The notes below the pieces were generated by a model. The model did not search any database, was not told the DNA's origin, and saw only the letters and a program-made list of their open reading frames with translations. Below, piece by piece: positions 46,259 to 59,831 of a stretch of DNA of 64,000 nt. This DNA comes from Madurella fahalii. Its lineage: Eukaryota; Ascomycota; Sordariomycetes; Sordariales. The stretch covers positions 4,774,001-4,838,000 of the forward strand of contig CM056874.1 in NCBI GenBank assembly GCA_029876055.1. The letters are read 5' to 3'. Position 1 is the stretch's first letter. Each line of letters begins with the position of its first letter. The position numbers and the translations under genes are program-made.

Positions 46259-46543
46259 TCAGAATGAGGACATGCGTTCCTCGAGACTGCAAAAGGTAGC
46301 CGCCGGCCTCGGTTCGAGGATGCTGTGCAGGGACCTGTCGTCGTCGTCGGATTCGAGCATTGACTTTTGACGGAACACAATGCTGTTGATGGTGCTGACA
46401 GGCGAGCTCGTCTGAGACGTGAACGAGCCCCGGTCGCTGCGGCTGCTAGCCCGCGACGACGCCGACGAGGACCGGCGGAACGAGGTCCGGAGATTGTGCG
46501 GCGAGAAGCGGGCCGTGATGGACTGGAAGCGCGACGAATGCAT
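46259..46543 (-). CDS. Small Ser/Arg-rich protein of unknown function, 94 aa
   Basis: The frame begins at ATG 46543 (MHSSRFQSITARFSPHN) and ends in MSSF. It is very Ser- and Arg-rich (FRRSSSASSRASSRSDRGSF), then has STINSIVFRQKSMLESDDDD with an acidic patch and a final short segment. I do not recognise a family. The preceding 300 bases are C/T-rich and look like a fungal leader. The composition, RS-rich then acidic, resembles small phosphorylated proteins; this is inference. It could be a spurious frame. Confidence 0.45.
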   Translation of the reverse strand: MHSSRFQSITARFSPHNLRTSFRRSSSASSRASSRSDRGSFTSQTSSPVSTINSIVFRQKSMLESDDDDRSLHSILEPRPAATFCSLEERMSSF

Positions 46544-49029
46544 ATTGGCGGTGGAAGGTCTGTAGGAAGGCGTCTTGGGGAATGTGATGCGTGTCGAAAA
46601 ATATCAGTTCGGTCTGGGCGTGAATGTGTCTAATGACGTATAAATGGACCGGGCCGAGTTGGAAGACGCGAGGCACAGCCTGAGAAGAAGCGAAGTGTTT
46701 TAAGGTAAAGCGGTTGGTGAGAAGCGAAGGAATAGAAGCGAAAGGCTTGGTTTCTCGAGGAAAAAGACGGGACGATCTGAGCCTAGCAGAGATCAGAAGG
46801 CAGAGGATATGCCAATCGTGGTCTTCGACGTCGTTCAGCAGCAGCACCGGGTTTTGAAGGCCGAGCTCGAGCTAGAAGAGCGAACAGGAGCCGATCTCAA
46901 TGCCGAGTCGGGCGTTGAGCTCACCTTAAGTAAGATGTTGGAGCTGCAAAAACTCGTATCAAAGACGACGAGGGTGCGGGTGCCGGGAAATCCGCCAGGG
47001 GTTTCGGGCACACCAAACAGGGGAAAGGGAGGGCGAGTCGGAACTGTCTTGGGACTGCAGGGGGGATCAAAACAACGCAGGAGCAGGCACAGCCCAGCTC
47101 GGATGGAAGAAAGAATAGAGGATTAGCGGGGGTAGGAGCGTTGAACCACGGGTAATGCAGTGCAGCCGTCATGCGATGCCGGGATGGGAAGTGGGAAAGC
47201 CTCCCTTAAAGCAACTCATCACAAGCTCGCCACTTGCACCGGCTCGCCGCCGTTAATGCGATCACCAGCGCCGCCACTTGCTCAGCTGCGCATCAATCCG
47301 GCGGAGCCAAGGATCCCCAACGTTCTGACTGCGTGTTTTCCCGCCGAGGGGATGGAGCAGGCCGCGGAAGAGGCCATCGTAGTCCATCCGTGGCCCACAC
47401 TGAGGTGGCAGTTGAAGAAAGCGGCGGGAGTTGAGATGGCTGCGCTTCGCTGCACTCCGATACAGTGGCAAGCCGAGACGGAACAGCCATCCTCCCCAGG
47501 TGCCCTTCGGCTGGAGTCGGCCCCACATTTTCAAGCTGCAAGTCAGCGATGAAACAAGCCCCAAGACAGTGGCTTGGCTTCCCCAGAGCTGGGCCCGAAA
47601 CCACGACCACGGCGAGACGAGGGAAAGTCTATCAAGTGATGTATGTGCAAGTAACATGCGGAGGCTCCCTTTCAATGTCGACGTGGACGCCGGATTTGCC
47701 TCCCGTGATGGTGGAGAAGTCACGCCAGAATCCTCGCTGGCCTTTCGTCGATCGAACTCGTTGACCCAGAACCGACCACAGGGCAATGAACAAACACATC
47801 AGACGACACCCCGGCAGCTGTCCTGTGTATGATCGCCGTTACAGGTGGGATGTCCCAATCAGGCCCACTAACCCCGGAGTGCCGGCTACCTTATTGGCAT
47901 CTGCCCTGCTCCCTATTGCCATGACCTTCTGAGCAAGATAAGCCAGACAAGAAAAATAAAAATGGAAAAAACATAAATTAAAAATTGCATTGCTCGTAAC
48001 CTGGTTGGATGGGGGTGTTTTGCCAAACACTCCGTGGGTGATGAGAATAGGGAGGAAAGGCAGGTGCTAATAAACGAGCACGCAGCGTGCAGCAAGGGCT
48101 GCGTTGAACCCCGGGTTCTGCGCATCAGGGGACATCCCTTCGCCATTTCGTCAGAAGACCCTGTGCACGGCTGTTTCATGGCCTCGCTTTTGCCACACCA
48201 TTATACATTACAGACAGTTTTCCGACAGTCAGTCAGTTGATGATGCCCACGCCACTTCCTGGTAAGCTTCTGGAACCTCGAGAGAGGAACCAAAAGAGAC
48301 GATCGGGCTTGTCATCCAAACTCGCGGTGGGTGGAGTTGGATTTCGTAAGTGTAAGAGTGCCTACCGACGGGGCAAGAACACGCGAATCTCGTTTGCCCA
48401 CTGCCTCACTTTTGGATGCATAAAACTTGTTCCCATTAATACTGAGGCACATTACATGACTGCACCAAACTACCGTCCCGAGACCACCTTGCTGCACCTC
48501 TTCGGGGCAGGGGATCTTCAGCAGTGGGCAGTGTCTAACTATCCAATAGACCAATCTAGAATGTCGGGTATTCCGCTCGAGGTCTTCTCATGCAACACAT
48601 CGCCTTGGAAAAGATATACTCCGCTCCTAATAAACACAGTCCCGTCCCGGCCCGTCCAAGGTAATAAATACTACCCTCACAGATTACCATCAGTACACCC
48701 ACAAGCCTCGGGTATGGTAGTAGATACACCGTGAAACAAAAAAGTAAATAAATATGAAAATTGCAGAGCCCCCGACAGAGAATCCCATAGCGCCAAATGT
48801 CCAGAGTATGCAAAAAGTATTCCCATCACCGACATCCCCCAACCAAAGGGCCTTAACGTCACTCCTGAAACCAAAAACGAACAGAGAAGAACCCAGAAAC
48901 ACAAAACCAGCGTTTCAGACACCAAAACTCCAGCTCTTACCTGCCTCCCAACCCCCCGGGGTTGTACATGCGCCAACAAATAAACCTTCCCCACCCCACC
49001 TCTCTTCCTTTTCCACTCCTCCTCCCTCC
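46544..49029. other. Intergenic, no gene recognised
   Basis: 2.5 kb with only short frames on both strands, none with family features. The part nearest 49030 should include the 3' untranslated region of the calcium channel gene. Confidence 0.5.
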
Positions 49030-52000
49030 TCACTTGAAACCGCCTCCTTGTGCACCCCACCCGCTCTTCCTCATCGTCGCGCTCCTCCGGATACTCTCCA
49101 CCCACACTGAATTATCTAGCATGTCCCTAACCAATGCTGGGTCGACCGAGCTGCCGCGACGCTCGAGCGTCGTCGCCTCGTCGCCGCCGTCTCCCGACGC
49201 CTCTCCGGGCTCGGGGAGCTCAAAGCTAAAGGTGCTTAGATGCTGTTCCCGGCGACTGCTCGGCGTGGTAGCGGTAGGACTAGTGGCCTGCTTGGACGAC
49301 GCCCTCGGCCCGGCAAGGGGGTGGCCGTACGAGGTGTCGTACGACGACAGGTCGGTGCCCAGGCCAGACCAGCTCTTGTGGTGGGGCCGGCTCAGGCTGC
49401 TCGACGGCGAGAGCAGAGCGGTGCCGGAGCCCGAGGTGGTGCCGCCCGCTCGCGCGGTAGCGGTGGCCGTGGTGAGGACCGCCGCCGTCGACTTGGCCCT
49501 GCCGCGGCCCGCGGCCCGCTGCTCTTCGTTGTCCACTAGAATTTCTGGGACGCCGAGCTGTGGGATTGCCGTCATGCGCGCGGCCCGCTTCGACTCCATG
49601 TGGCGCTTGAACTGTCGTGAGTAGTAGAGCATGTCGAAAAAGCCCAGCACGATCCGCCGCCGGACTTCTTCCTCGACGCGCTGTAGCCGCAGCTTGCGAC
49701 GCAAGAACTCCTCGAGTCTGCATCAGAATGTGTTAGCTACTACCCGTCCAGGCGGAAACGGGATCGGTGTACGTACCGTAGACTCTTGCTGTCGTTGATG
49801 ATGTTGTAGTGCGCCAGGATCATCAGCACCGTAGTAAATGAAATCCCCCTCTCAGGGTCCGCGGATACCATGACTTCCTCAAAAAAGATGTTGAAGCGCC
49901 GGCGGCGCTCGCGGACTTTGGCCACGTCGATCTTCGCCAGGCGCTGATTTAGCTTCTCCAGGTCGACGCCCGTCTGGTATTGGCTCTTGCTGATGATCGA
50001 GGCATGCCTAATGCTTGCCGCGTCGCCGTCGTTGCGCACATCTTCGAGGATCGTCCGCACCGAGTCGTCGGCATCGTAGATGCGCATCTCGAACACGCCA
50101 GAAAGCTCGCCGAGCAGCCGGGGAAACGCCTCCTTGCTGATGTACCCCGTCCCAGACGGGTCGACGCTTCGCCACGCCTCCTTGAACCGCCGGATCTCAT
50201 CTCGATCGACAACGGCCAGCCCGCTCGTCCGCTGATACACATACGAAAAGCTCTCGTAAATGAGCGAAACGAACAAGCTGACGAAGATGTACATGCTGAT
50301 GATGTTCCAGGCGACGAATAGGACCCTGGCCCACGCGGTGCTGCCGCAGTCGCTGCTGTAGAAGCTGTCTCCTTCCACACAGAAAGGAGGCCTGATCTGG
50401 GCAAAGTCCTCCATGACCTCGTTCCAACCTTCTCCGCAGCTGAACCTAAACAGGAGGATGAGGGCGTGCGGCACGGTACGGAGGTTGATATGAGCATCCT
50501 CTCCTTCTCCAAACCGCGTAAGACTGAAAGTCTGCGTCAGGGCGATGGCAAACACGAGGAAGAACACCAGCCAGGTCGCGATCAAGCTGCCGATCGTCGT
50601 CAGACTGGCCGCCGCCGTCTTGAAGAGCTGATCGAGCGCGTCGTTCCGCGGGATGAGCAAAAGCACGACCGCCACCAGGAAGTACTTGTGCAACTGAATG
50701 TACGTTGTGTTGTCCCTATCCGTCAGGAAAACGATCGACGTGGCGAACGTGCCTGTGACGGCTACCAGGGAGAACAAATCCCACGAACTCTTCCGGAACC
50801 GGGTCCAGCCGAGACCGACGATGCGCACGACTATGTTGACGATGTAGATGAGGGTAAAGACGAGGAAAAGTGTGTCCTTGGCCTGCGTCCACCATATTGG
50901 CTCGGTATAGAACTCGGCGAGGAGGAGGACCAGATGGAAGACGAGAACGGTCGTGATGGCTAGGTACCACTTGCCGCGTTTCTCGATTGCCCGCTTGTGG
51001 CACCACAGCTTCCATTTGTTCTTCTTGTCGTCGTAGGCGCTCCTGGATGGTGAGATCTGCCGCAAGAGCTTCCGCAGCTCGAGCCAGGACCGCTGCTCGG
51101 CCGTTAAAAATGCCACGCCTGTCTGCTCGGTGTAGTTCCTCATAAACACAGAGATAAACAGCGTCAATACGAAGACGGTCGCGAGGAGGTTGAACACGAC
51201 AAAGAACAGGGCGTTCCCCTGGGCTGGATAGGGCGGGCCGGCCCGTGGTTGGAGGCCCTTGCCGGTGATGGCCTGGGCGGCGAATGACACATCAACCCAC
51301 CCTTCCTGGCTCACAATCTGGAAGAGGATAAAGAGTGACGATCCAAAGTCATCAAAGTTGAAAAATGGGTTCGCAGCGACCCTCGGCGCCAATACCGGCC
51401 AATCGTTGTTAAAAGGGGTGCTGTTGTATTCGCCAACACAGTCAATCAGGTTTACGATGTTGGACCCGTCGTTACACGACACCAACTTTCCGTTGAATAG
51501 ATTGAGACCGTAAATGGCGAACGGGATCAGCAGGGAAATCGAAACGAAGGCCGCCTGCGAAATGACGGTTAGCAGCGCTCAATCTCGGGAATAATACAGT
51601 AACATCGACCTACACTCAGAATCTTCCAGCCGCCCACGATCAGGAGAGAGTGGAAAGTCTCCCTGGCACTGTCACTAACGTTGAGCAGACGCAGCGCCCT
51701 TAATGCCTTGAACGCGCCCACGGCTCGGGACACGGCCCCATCATTGGTGAAAAGGGTGATGACGTTGATCCAGAGAGTGATCAACACAATGGCATCAATA
51801 ATGCCCCAAGTGCTCCGGAAGTAGGCGTTGGGGGTCCAGAGAAAGCCGTCAGCAATGATCTTGACGACGGCCTCGAATGTAAACACAAGAGCAAAAGCCA
51901 TGTCGGTCCAGACGAACCAGTTCAGGATGCTGAAGCTGTGCTCGTCAAAGTATTCTTTCTGGTAAAGCGGCGTGGTGACGCACGCCAGAACGACCATGGC

Positions 52001-55000
52001 AACAATCGCGGCGTAGATGAGGGCCGAGAAAATGTACCAGGCATACTTGTTGGGTTGGACCCCGTCGAAGCGCTCGGTGCCTCGACCGGGACCTACGAGC
52101 TTCTGGCACAGGCGCCGGATTCGGTTCCGCGGTTTGAAAATGAACAGCGAGACGTTGTAGTTGGGATGGCGCATTAGGTACTCTCTCTGTGCTTTGCGGC
52201 GCGCAGCGTTGGCGCTCACGGCCTGACGGGCCAACTCGCCGGGATCTAGAGTGGCGCTGTGGACGCCGAAGCGAATGTTGGAGTAGAAGGGGTTCGGCTC
52301 CCGGCCGTAGAAGACCGAAAGCACCTTCTGCCACACAGAAGACAAAAGCCCAGGTCTGACGCCACCTTTGGGGCCAGCCTTGGAGGGCGACTGGTCATCT
52401 GTCGCTTCCTCTTGTAGAGGATCCAGTGCCTCGTCAAGAAACTCGCGCACGAATCCTTCTTTGAAGAGAATGTCTATCATCCCTGTGCTCTGGTCGACCG
52501 GGTCTCCGCGATACCGGGATCTGCTAAAGCCAAAGACTTTGGACAGGGCAAGATTAGACGAACCGCCTAGCTCTCTGCGCTGCAGAAACGCCTTGACCTG
52601 TTCCAAGCGCTTCATGTCCTCTCCCACGTCGAAGTTCTCCTGGATGACGGCGATGAACATGTTGATCAGAATAAAGTAGGAGAGAATAAACCAGCCGATG
52701 ATGAATACGGCACCCATCCAGGAGGTGTTATAATCGCTCGTGTAGGCTGTCACGTTGTAGAGAATCTCGGTCCAGTTCTCGCTCGAAAGAACCTGGTACA
52801 TGCCGAGGAAGGAATTATAGATGGTGTTGAAGGGGATTCTGATCCACTCATCGTCTGCATCCAACGCCGGTATCTGGCCCCGGAATAGCTGCGAGGCGAA
52901 TATCGCCATGAGAAAGGTGATTAGAAAGACGAACAGCATCAAATTCCCGATACCCGTAACGTTTCCCAACACAAGCTGGATGAGCTTCCTCGTCATGGGG
53001 ATGGCAAGGACGACGCGATACACCCGGAGGATCTGGAAGATGGTGAGCCAATCGTACGGTTCGCCCGAGTTGCGAATGGGCGGAATGAGGATGACGGTGG
53101 TGATGACTGCGAGCCCAAGGTCGAAGAGATTACGAAAGTTGCGGTGGAATCTCCGGAAGTTTGTCAGGAGCCGTATGGCAATCTCCAGGTCGAGGAGGGC
53201 GGTGACAACAATCTCGGACGTGTTGATGAAGTCCTCCCGGCTCCTTGGCATGGTCGCACTCCGTAAAGACTGGCACAGAAGGCCGTAGGCAATGGTGAGG
53301 ATCCAAAACCACGACAACTTCTTGATTATCCGCTGCAATGTCGACTGCCGCCGCGGAACCTGCTCCGTGTGAGGGGCAAAGACGGACGGCTCGTCGGCTG
53401 TGAACGCGCTGGCCCTGGATTCTTCTCTAATGACCTGGAAGGACGACGTGATGACGGCAATCAACAAGTTGGTCATCCACAGCATCATAATGATGATGCC
53501 CGCCCCAAAGAAGAGCGCGGCCGGCAGAAAATCCGAGCTCACGGTGTAGTACATCAGGTCGGTGAACGTGTTGGCGCTCATGATAACGAAGACCAACTCG
53601 AGGGAGTGCCCAATGTCATCGAAATTGACCGTGCCGTTGTAGGGATTGTCTTGCTGGAGGCAAATCGATCCTCTCGGACATATGAAGCCCTTGGCGCTCG
53701 AAGCACCAGGCTCAAGAAACTCGGGAGACAGGTTCTTTGTCGGCGAGGAGACCCAGGGATCCCAGTTGCCCGTTGTAGCGTTCACGTGCCCCCCGCAAAA
53801 TGACATACTCGGAGAGTAAGTAGCATCGAAATTGGTGGGATCCTGCGGGTCAAGCCAGGTGCACTGGCGGCTCAAACTTGACTTGAAGCTCTGGACTCCG
53901 ATGATGGCGAAGATGAGCCAAAAGAACCCCATCAAGAACGAGACCCTGACGAGGAGTGGGGCAGACTTCTTGAGACTCCTGAGGATAATCTGCCATTCTC
54001 TCGTTAGCACACGGTTTTACGTCGCTTAAGACAAGCTATGTCAGCTTACAAGATTGCCCTTTGTGAGTGCAAGCAGCCGAATAATACGTAAGCAGCTAAG
54101 CATACGGAACACGTAGATGGCGTGCTCGCTTTCCAAGCCGGTGATGGAGAGGACGAAGGATATCCAAAACGAGAGGACCGCGATAAAGTCCAGCCTGTTG
54201 AAACCGTGGCGCAAGAAGGCTCTGCGTGCGAGATGGAGCCGCTGCTGTTCCTCCAGCGTGCCTTGGCCCGCAGGCCCGTGCATCATGGTGAATGACCTTG
54301 CAAACGTAGTAGGCATGAAATGCTCTTCTTGCCGCTGCTGGCGGGTCGACCTCTGCCGCTGCGGCTTAAAGATGGCCCGGTACTGCTCGACCACCCTTTC
54401 CCTGATCCGCCGCTTGCTTCGGGCGGGTTCGTAATCCTCGGCATTGATGATGAGGCCGGACACGATGATCCTGGCTATGATCTCGAGGGTAAAGATGACA
54501 AACAGGGCGAAGATGGCCCAGTCGATCCGGGTGCCACCCCAGCGTGCTGGCCTTTCGTTTCCTGCAATGAAGACGTCTGGTGCGGCCTCAACAGCTAGGA
54601 GAACCGTCTGGGCGATTATCAAGACTAATATGAACGGCTCCGTCCAGGGGCTGACTAGAACGTCGCAAAGCCGTTTCCTTAACGCATTATCTGGGGGAAA
54701 CATGCCCAGGGATTTCCCTTTCAGAGGATTCGGAAGGGGCCCTCGCCGACGAGGTGTAGGAGCCGGCCGCTCCGAATAGATGTGGTCGCGATCAGGTCCT
54801 TTTTCCGGAGGTACCTGAAAGAGCTGTGAAGGATAGGAAGTATCAACCAGCATCGGCGCAGAGACATGACCCGGCCGACGCCCATCGGCACTTGGCGAGC
54901 GTGACCGATCGCGCCGGGTGGCTTGCTCGACAAGGTCGCCCTCTCCGCTGATCATAACGACTCGCTGGGACATGGCCCTCATAATTGAGCTTGCCCGGTA

Positions 55001-55705
55001 CAGAGCGCCGCTTGTGGACGGAGACCGGGATCGGCGGCGGTCAATCGGCGAAAGGTTATCCCCATAGCTGCGGTGGCGATCCGCCATCCCCGGTTCCAGG
55101 TCGAAGCCGAGCATTTGTGTGCTCCGCGAGCGAGACGGGGTATTGCCGAGGTCAGACACAGTTTGGAAGCTGTTCCGAGGGGTTGCTTCCCCCTCGGGCG
55201 GCTCCAGACGGCCGATGGGCTGTGCTGCAGGCTTCAGGGGCACCCTATCTGACTCCATAGAATCCGTATCAGCACGCTCCTCATAATAAGGGTGAGGGAT
55301 CCCATATGGATCATTGGCTGAAGTTATGTACTGCGTGGCCGAAGAAGAAGCTGGTTGCTGGCGGATATCGGGAGGGAGCGCAAACTGCAGGCCCGGGTCT
55401 ATGGGGGAGACGTCGCCGCTGATGCCGCCAAGATCGTTCCCCGGCGGATATGGATTCTCCCAATATGTCGAGAAGCCCGGAAGGTTGGCCGACATGGCAA
55501 TTGGGGACGGTGCCTCTCCGGCATCCCGGCGGAATGCCCCCTGGGCCGTCCCGCCGCCCCCGACGCTGTGCGCCGCGCCACTTCCACGGCCCGCATCAGT
55601 AGTCTCATCGGGTAACCGCTGGAGTTCTTGTAGGGGTATTGACTGCGGGGGAGGCGCCGAGGTAGAAGGGGTTCCACGGGGAGACTGCGACGTATTTTCG
55701 TTCAT
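49030..55705 (-). CDS. CCH1: CCH1, voltage-gated calcium channel alpha subunit
   Basis: Plasma-membrane Ca2+ channel that works with Mid1 in high-affinity calcium uptake. Four exons, 55705-54050, 53989-51614, 51554-49777 and 49717-49030, give 2165 aa; all phases close. Four six-helix repeats are present. Voltage sensors include LRIIRLLALTK in repeat I, FQILRVYRVVLAIPMTRKLI in II and LKALRALRLLNVSD in III; repeat IV has few charges. Pore residues at the four filter positions are N692 (SANTFTD), E956 (SSENWTE), E1428 (QEGWVD) and E1719 (GEGWNE). An EF-hand-like VDPSGTGYISKEAFPRLL follows repeat IV. N- and C-termini are long and Ser/Pro/Gly-rich. I start at ATG 55705 (MNENTSQSPRGT); the open frame continues upstream without a good ATG, so a further upstream exon is possible. 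Confidence 0.95.
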
Positions 55706-57118
55706 ATTGCTAGATCCCTTGGGGGATGCCAGCTGTGGCTTGTTCTCGAATCGGGGGGGCCAAAGTCGGTCGGCGCGCAATGCGCTAACACAGTCGAGGT
55801 GTGTGTTAGCCAAATCGTGAATCGGGCATCATGCGAGAAAGAAAAGTAGGAGTGTCTAAAGCATGTGGTGCTAAGTCTAAACTTGATCGTTCGACTCGGT
55901 GGGCGCAGCAGGGGCGTCGCTGAGTTCGGCTCTGCTCGGCGGTGGTCTCGAGAAGTTTCGTAAGGCGATACGAAGCACAGATATGTTCAAGTTGAACTCG
56001 AAATCGGAGCGAAGTCGGGTAGATGCCCGCAATAAGGGGAAAAAAGGAGCAATGGGAACAGCGATGTAGAGGACGGCCTGCCAAGTCAGTCAGATTTACT
56101 GCGCCGCAAATACGGCATGCGCAAGAGACAGCGAGAAATGTCGTACTTCAGCTCGTCCAAAGATGGAAAGCTGAGAGCATCGGCCACAGTGCGTTGACAC
56201 TCAATCCGGCCATCTAACGGAAGTAGCCAGCGAACGAGGCCCTATCGTTACTGGCCACCTGCAGGCTGCTAGCACAGTGCTAGATCGTGCAGCCGAAGAC
56301 GGAATAGCAAGGGTCCCCCACTCTCACACACCTGAAACGCTTCCATTCAGCAGTCGGCATCTGCGAGTCGCATGAGCGCCATCCCCTTAACCATGCGTTT
56401 GCGTTCCAATATTGGCATCTCTACTATATTCTTTTGTTATAGCTGCTGCTGGATTGTACAGTCGATGTATATTTCAAATATGGGATGGCGTGTTGCTCGA
56501 TGCGTTAAACCTAACAGCTTCTGTTTAGATGCATGTTATACCGTGGCGCAGGCCAGCTTTGGTACAGCAATACTCTTAACTGCTCGTATCCCCCGAGTAT
56601 CTCTAAAAATGCTGGAATAAGAAGTTGTCCGCCATATCAATTCGCGGGCCATTACCATCGTGAGGGAGTACTGCGTACGGAAGAAAGAGGCCAGCGGAGA
56701 TTCGGGAGTGTTCCCAAGACTCTGCACTACATGTATGTCAGTGTACTGTATACGAATTGAGCATTGGCGAGAACTTGCGCCAAGCGGGGCGCGGCTGGAT
56801 CGAGGCATTCGCGGGGCCCCAGTCGCGTCACGGCGGCCACCGCGCCTTGATTTGAGAGAACCAACGGCGCGCCATCGACTTCCGCGGTCCCTGGCAGAGC
56901 TCCAAAATTCGTCCACCAGCAACACTGCGCCAGGGAAACACTCAACTCAATAACTACGTCGCCGTCCTCTCTGCTTCGCTTACAGCTTTGCAGAGGACCT
57001 CCGACTTTCTGCGATGAAGACCGGTTTTGTCAGCGCATTTCTGCCAACCTTCGATTCCTGAACCGCACCGTCGCACACTTAAAAGTTCCAGTCACAACTC
57101 GCCCATCCACCATCCAAC
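55706..57118. promoter_or_regulatory. Divergent region between CCH1 and the PHD-finger gene
   Basis: 1.4 kb between the two starts on opposite strands. Near 55800 the open frame of CCH1 continues upstream and may hide a small 5' exon. The part just before 57119 is C/T-rich, as expected for a leader. No other gene was found. Confidence 0.45.
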
Positions 57119-59831
57119 ATGCCGGCCGCTCACAAGCGCTCCCTGCAGGCGCACCACTCGGATAACACTCAGGCGCCGAAGCAGCCCTCCATGCTGCATC
57201 GCATCAGGAACATGTGGCAATTTGCCAATCTCTTCCAGTTCATCTTGCTATTTGGCAAAGCTCTCAAGGTCGACGACAACCTGGACATCGAGGTGCGCGT
57301 TGCCTGTTCTCGTGCGATTTAGTGGTTTTCACCACCCAGCGAGAGGGAAATATTTTCTTACATGTAAGCGCGCTAGGATCTAGAAGCGGAATGCCTCAAG
57401 CCGGGCTCTATGGCTTTGCAAGAGATCGGCCTCGGCTTCCTCAAATTTCTCTCTTCGCACCGCGGCCTAACGTATGTTCCGACCAACACCCACTTCCCGG
57501 CCCGTTACTCATCTCGCATAGACACGAGTTATTCGACGAATATACACGAAGGCAGTTCCTCAGCAAAGCCCCCGAGAAGAACCCTTTCGGGACCGACGAG
57601 ACGCCATTAAGGTTCGCGGATTTTGACGTTTTCACCAAGGTATACAACCTTCACTCCCAAACGGTCTGATACTACAGACATACTAACGAGGCATCGGTCT
57701 CTCAGATACGTGTTCTGCAGCAAATGACCCAGCTCATCATGATGAACCCTGAACGGCTACGAGAGAAAACCGAAGAACAGAAGGATCTGGATCAGACGAA
57801 CTGGGTACGTCCGCATGGCAAACAGTTCTACAACGATCTGGCGCAATCCCCATACTGATTTATCTTTTTCTATAGCGCATCGAGCCCTACGGATGGGACC
57901 GCCAAGATCGCAGCTACTTCGTCCTGGATGACAATCGCTTGTATCGCCTGACTGACGCCCCAGCGCCCCCTCCGAAACCCAAAAAGAATACTAAAAAGGC
58001 TCGAGCGGCGCTGCGGGCTATCAAGAGACGACGTGTATCCTCTGGAGCGGCTAGCGATGAGGACGACGCAGGCGACGAGGCTTCCGAGGCTGGCACACCG
58101 GCTGAGCTAGAGGATGACGGCCTCGGTGGTATGAAGTGGGAATGCCTGGCCGTCACCCTGGATGAAGTTCGCGAGTTCTTGTCGACTATCCAAAAGTCAA
58201 AGGATGCAAATGAGAAAGTGCTGTGCAGCCAGATACAGGAACACCTGGTCCCCATCCTTGAGAAGCAGGAAGAGTCGAGGAAACGGAAGCAGCTTCAGCG
58301 AGAAAAGGAGCTACTCAGCCTGGAGAAGATGGCGCATGCGAAGCGGTCCAGTCGGATTGCGAGCAAGATGGAACACCAGAAGATGGAAGAGCGGGCCCGC
58401 GAAGAAGAGCAAAAGCGACGCGAAGAGGAGGCAGCCAGAAGGAAAGAAGATCTACAGCGGATCAAGATGGAGCGTGAGAGGGATCATCGGCTGATGTCAA
58501 GGGAACAGCGGCTCAGGGAGCGTGAGGTCCGTCGTCTACGCCACGAAGAGGAGCTGGCCCAACTTTCCGAGGATAGCAAGGCGGCGAGTACTGGATCAGC
58601 CCGCATGTCGGAGCGACGGCGGCAAGCTGAGATCGAAAGGAACAAGAAGGCCTTGCAAGAACTCGAAGAAGAGGAGGATGACTGGATTTTCGATTGCGTC
58701 TGCGGCGTCTACGGCCAAGTTGACGACGGGACACACAGCGTGGCCTGCGAGAGGTGCAGCACCTGGCAGCATAGCAAATGCCTGGGAATCAAGGAGGAGG
58801 AGGCGGACCAGGATGATTTCCACTTCATCTGCAGCTCGTGTCGCCGACGCGAGCTTGAGGATGACGAGGCACGCCCTCGGATTATCAAAATCAAGGTTAA
58901 TCGCCGTGAACGACCGGGATCCTCTTCCCAGCAGCATCAGGTGGAAAGTAGCACAGCGACAGCGCCTCAATATCAGGCGCAGCCATACGGGGAACCTCAG
59001 CCAAGGCCGCCGCCAGCTTTGTCGGATAGCCCCAACCAGCCGCCACCCACCCTGGCCAGCGGCTCGCTCGCGGATGCTACTGCCAAATCTGCCCAGCAAG
59101 GGACAGCGTCGAGTCTTCAAGGGGAGACAAGAGAGAGCGCCTCCACCAGTGCTGTCGTCCCTGAGTCCTCCCTCATTCGTTCGTCGCAGGGCAGTAATCC
59201 CTTTTCGTCGCCGCATCCGAGTCTGTTACCCCCAACTCGACCGCCCGTCAACTTGGACGCGTCAAACCTCTACCACACCCACCCCAGGCCTACCACGGTT
59301 CGCGATGACGACGGACATTCGGAAGCACCCGGTGAGAAGGCAGCTCCCAACGGTTCTCTTTCTGCGTTGGCCGCAAGCGGAAGCGGCTCCTCGCCATCAA
59401 AGCACCCACAACGCCCTCCCTCTGCTCCAACAAAGGCCGGCCTATCCGTACCCACCACCTCGGACGGCCCGGTAGCGTCGGTGTCTGTGGGGAACATCGG
59501 CGGCATGGCATCTTCCTCTGCTTCGATCGCTTTGCCACACTTGACCCCTACCCCGTCGCGCGAGGCTACTGCCACATTGCCACCTTCTAGCGGCGGGTTG
59601 TCTCCCACCAAGCAGTCACCGCCCATTCCCCAACGCCATTACCAAGCCAATGGGAATGCCGGCAGCACCACGATCCCCGCCCCAATGACAGCTGGGGCGT
59701 CGAGCCACCACCACCCGGCCGCGGCCGTGTTCCCGCCCGTGGCGGCCTTGTCGCCCTCGCCGAGGCAGCAGATCTTGACGCCTCCGGTTAAACCTGCCGA
59801 GCCGGTGAGGGTTTCGCCTCAGCAGCAGTAG
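57119..59831 (+). CDS. PHD-finger chromatin protein with DDT/WHIM-like N-terminus
   Basis: Nuclear protein of 813 aa in five exons: 57119-57292, 57377-57471, 57522-57639, 57706-57804 and 57876-59831. All phases close. Residues 1-130 contain MWQFANLFQFILLFGKAL, SMALQEIGLGFLKFLSSHRG and the block HELFDEYTRRQF, a helical region like the DDT/WHIM modules of ISWI-type and Rsf1-type proteins. RIEPYGWDRQDRSYFVLDDN is a WHIM-type motif. Residues about 260-425 are a long charged coiled coil rich in Glu, Arg and Lys. A C4HC3 PHD finger follows at about 435-485: CVCGVYGQ, CERCSTWQHSKCLG and FICSSC. It should bind histone tails. The last 330 residues are Ser/Pro/Gln-rich. The combination suggests a chromatin-remodelling accessory subunit. 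That role is inference. Confidence 0.9.

Noticed and set aside
46446..46847. 133-codon minus-strand frame overlapping the small RS-rich gene
   Set aside because: C/T-rich sequence that reads like an untranslated leader. The overlapping RS-rich frame is the better candidate.
47262..47786. 174-codon minus-strand frame in the gap before CCH1
   Set aside because: No motif and no usable splice context; overlapped by equally long frames on the other strand.
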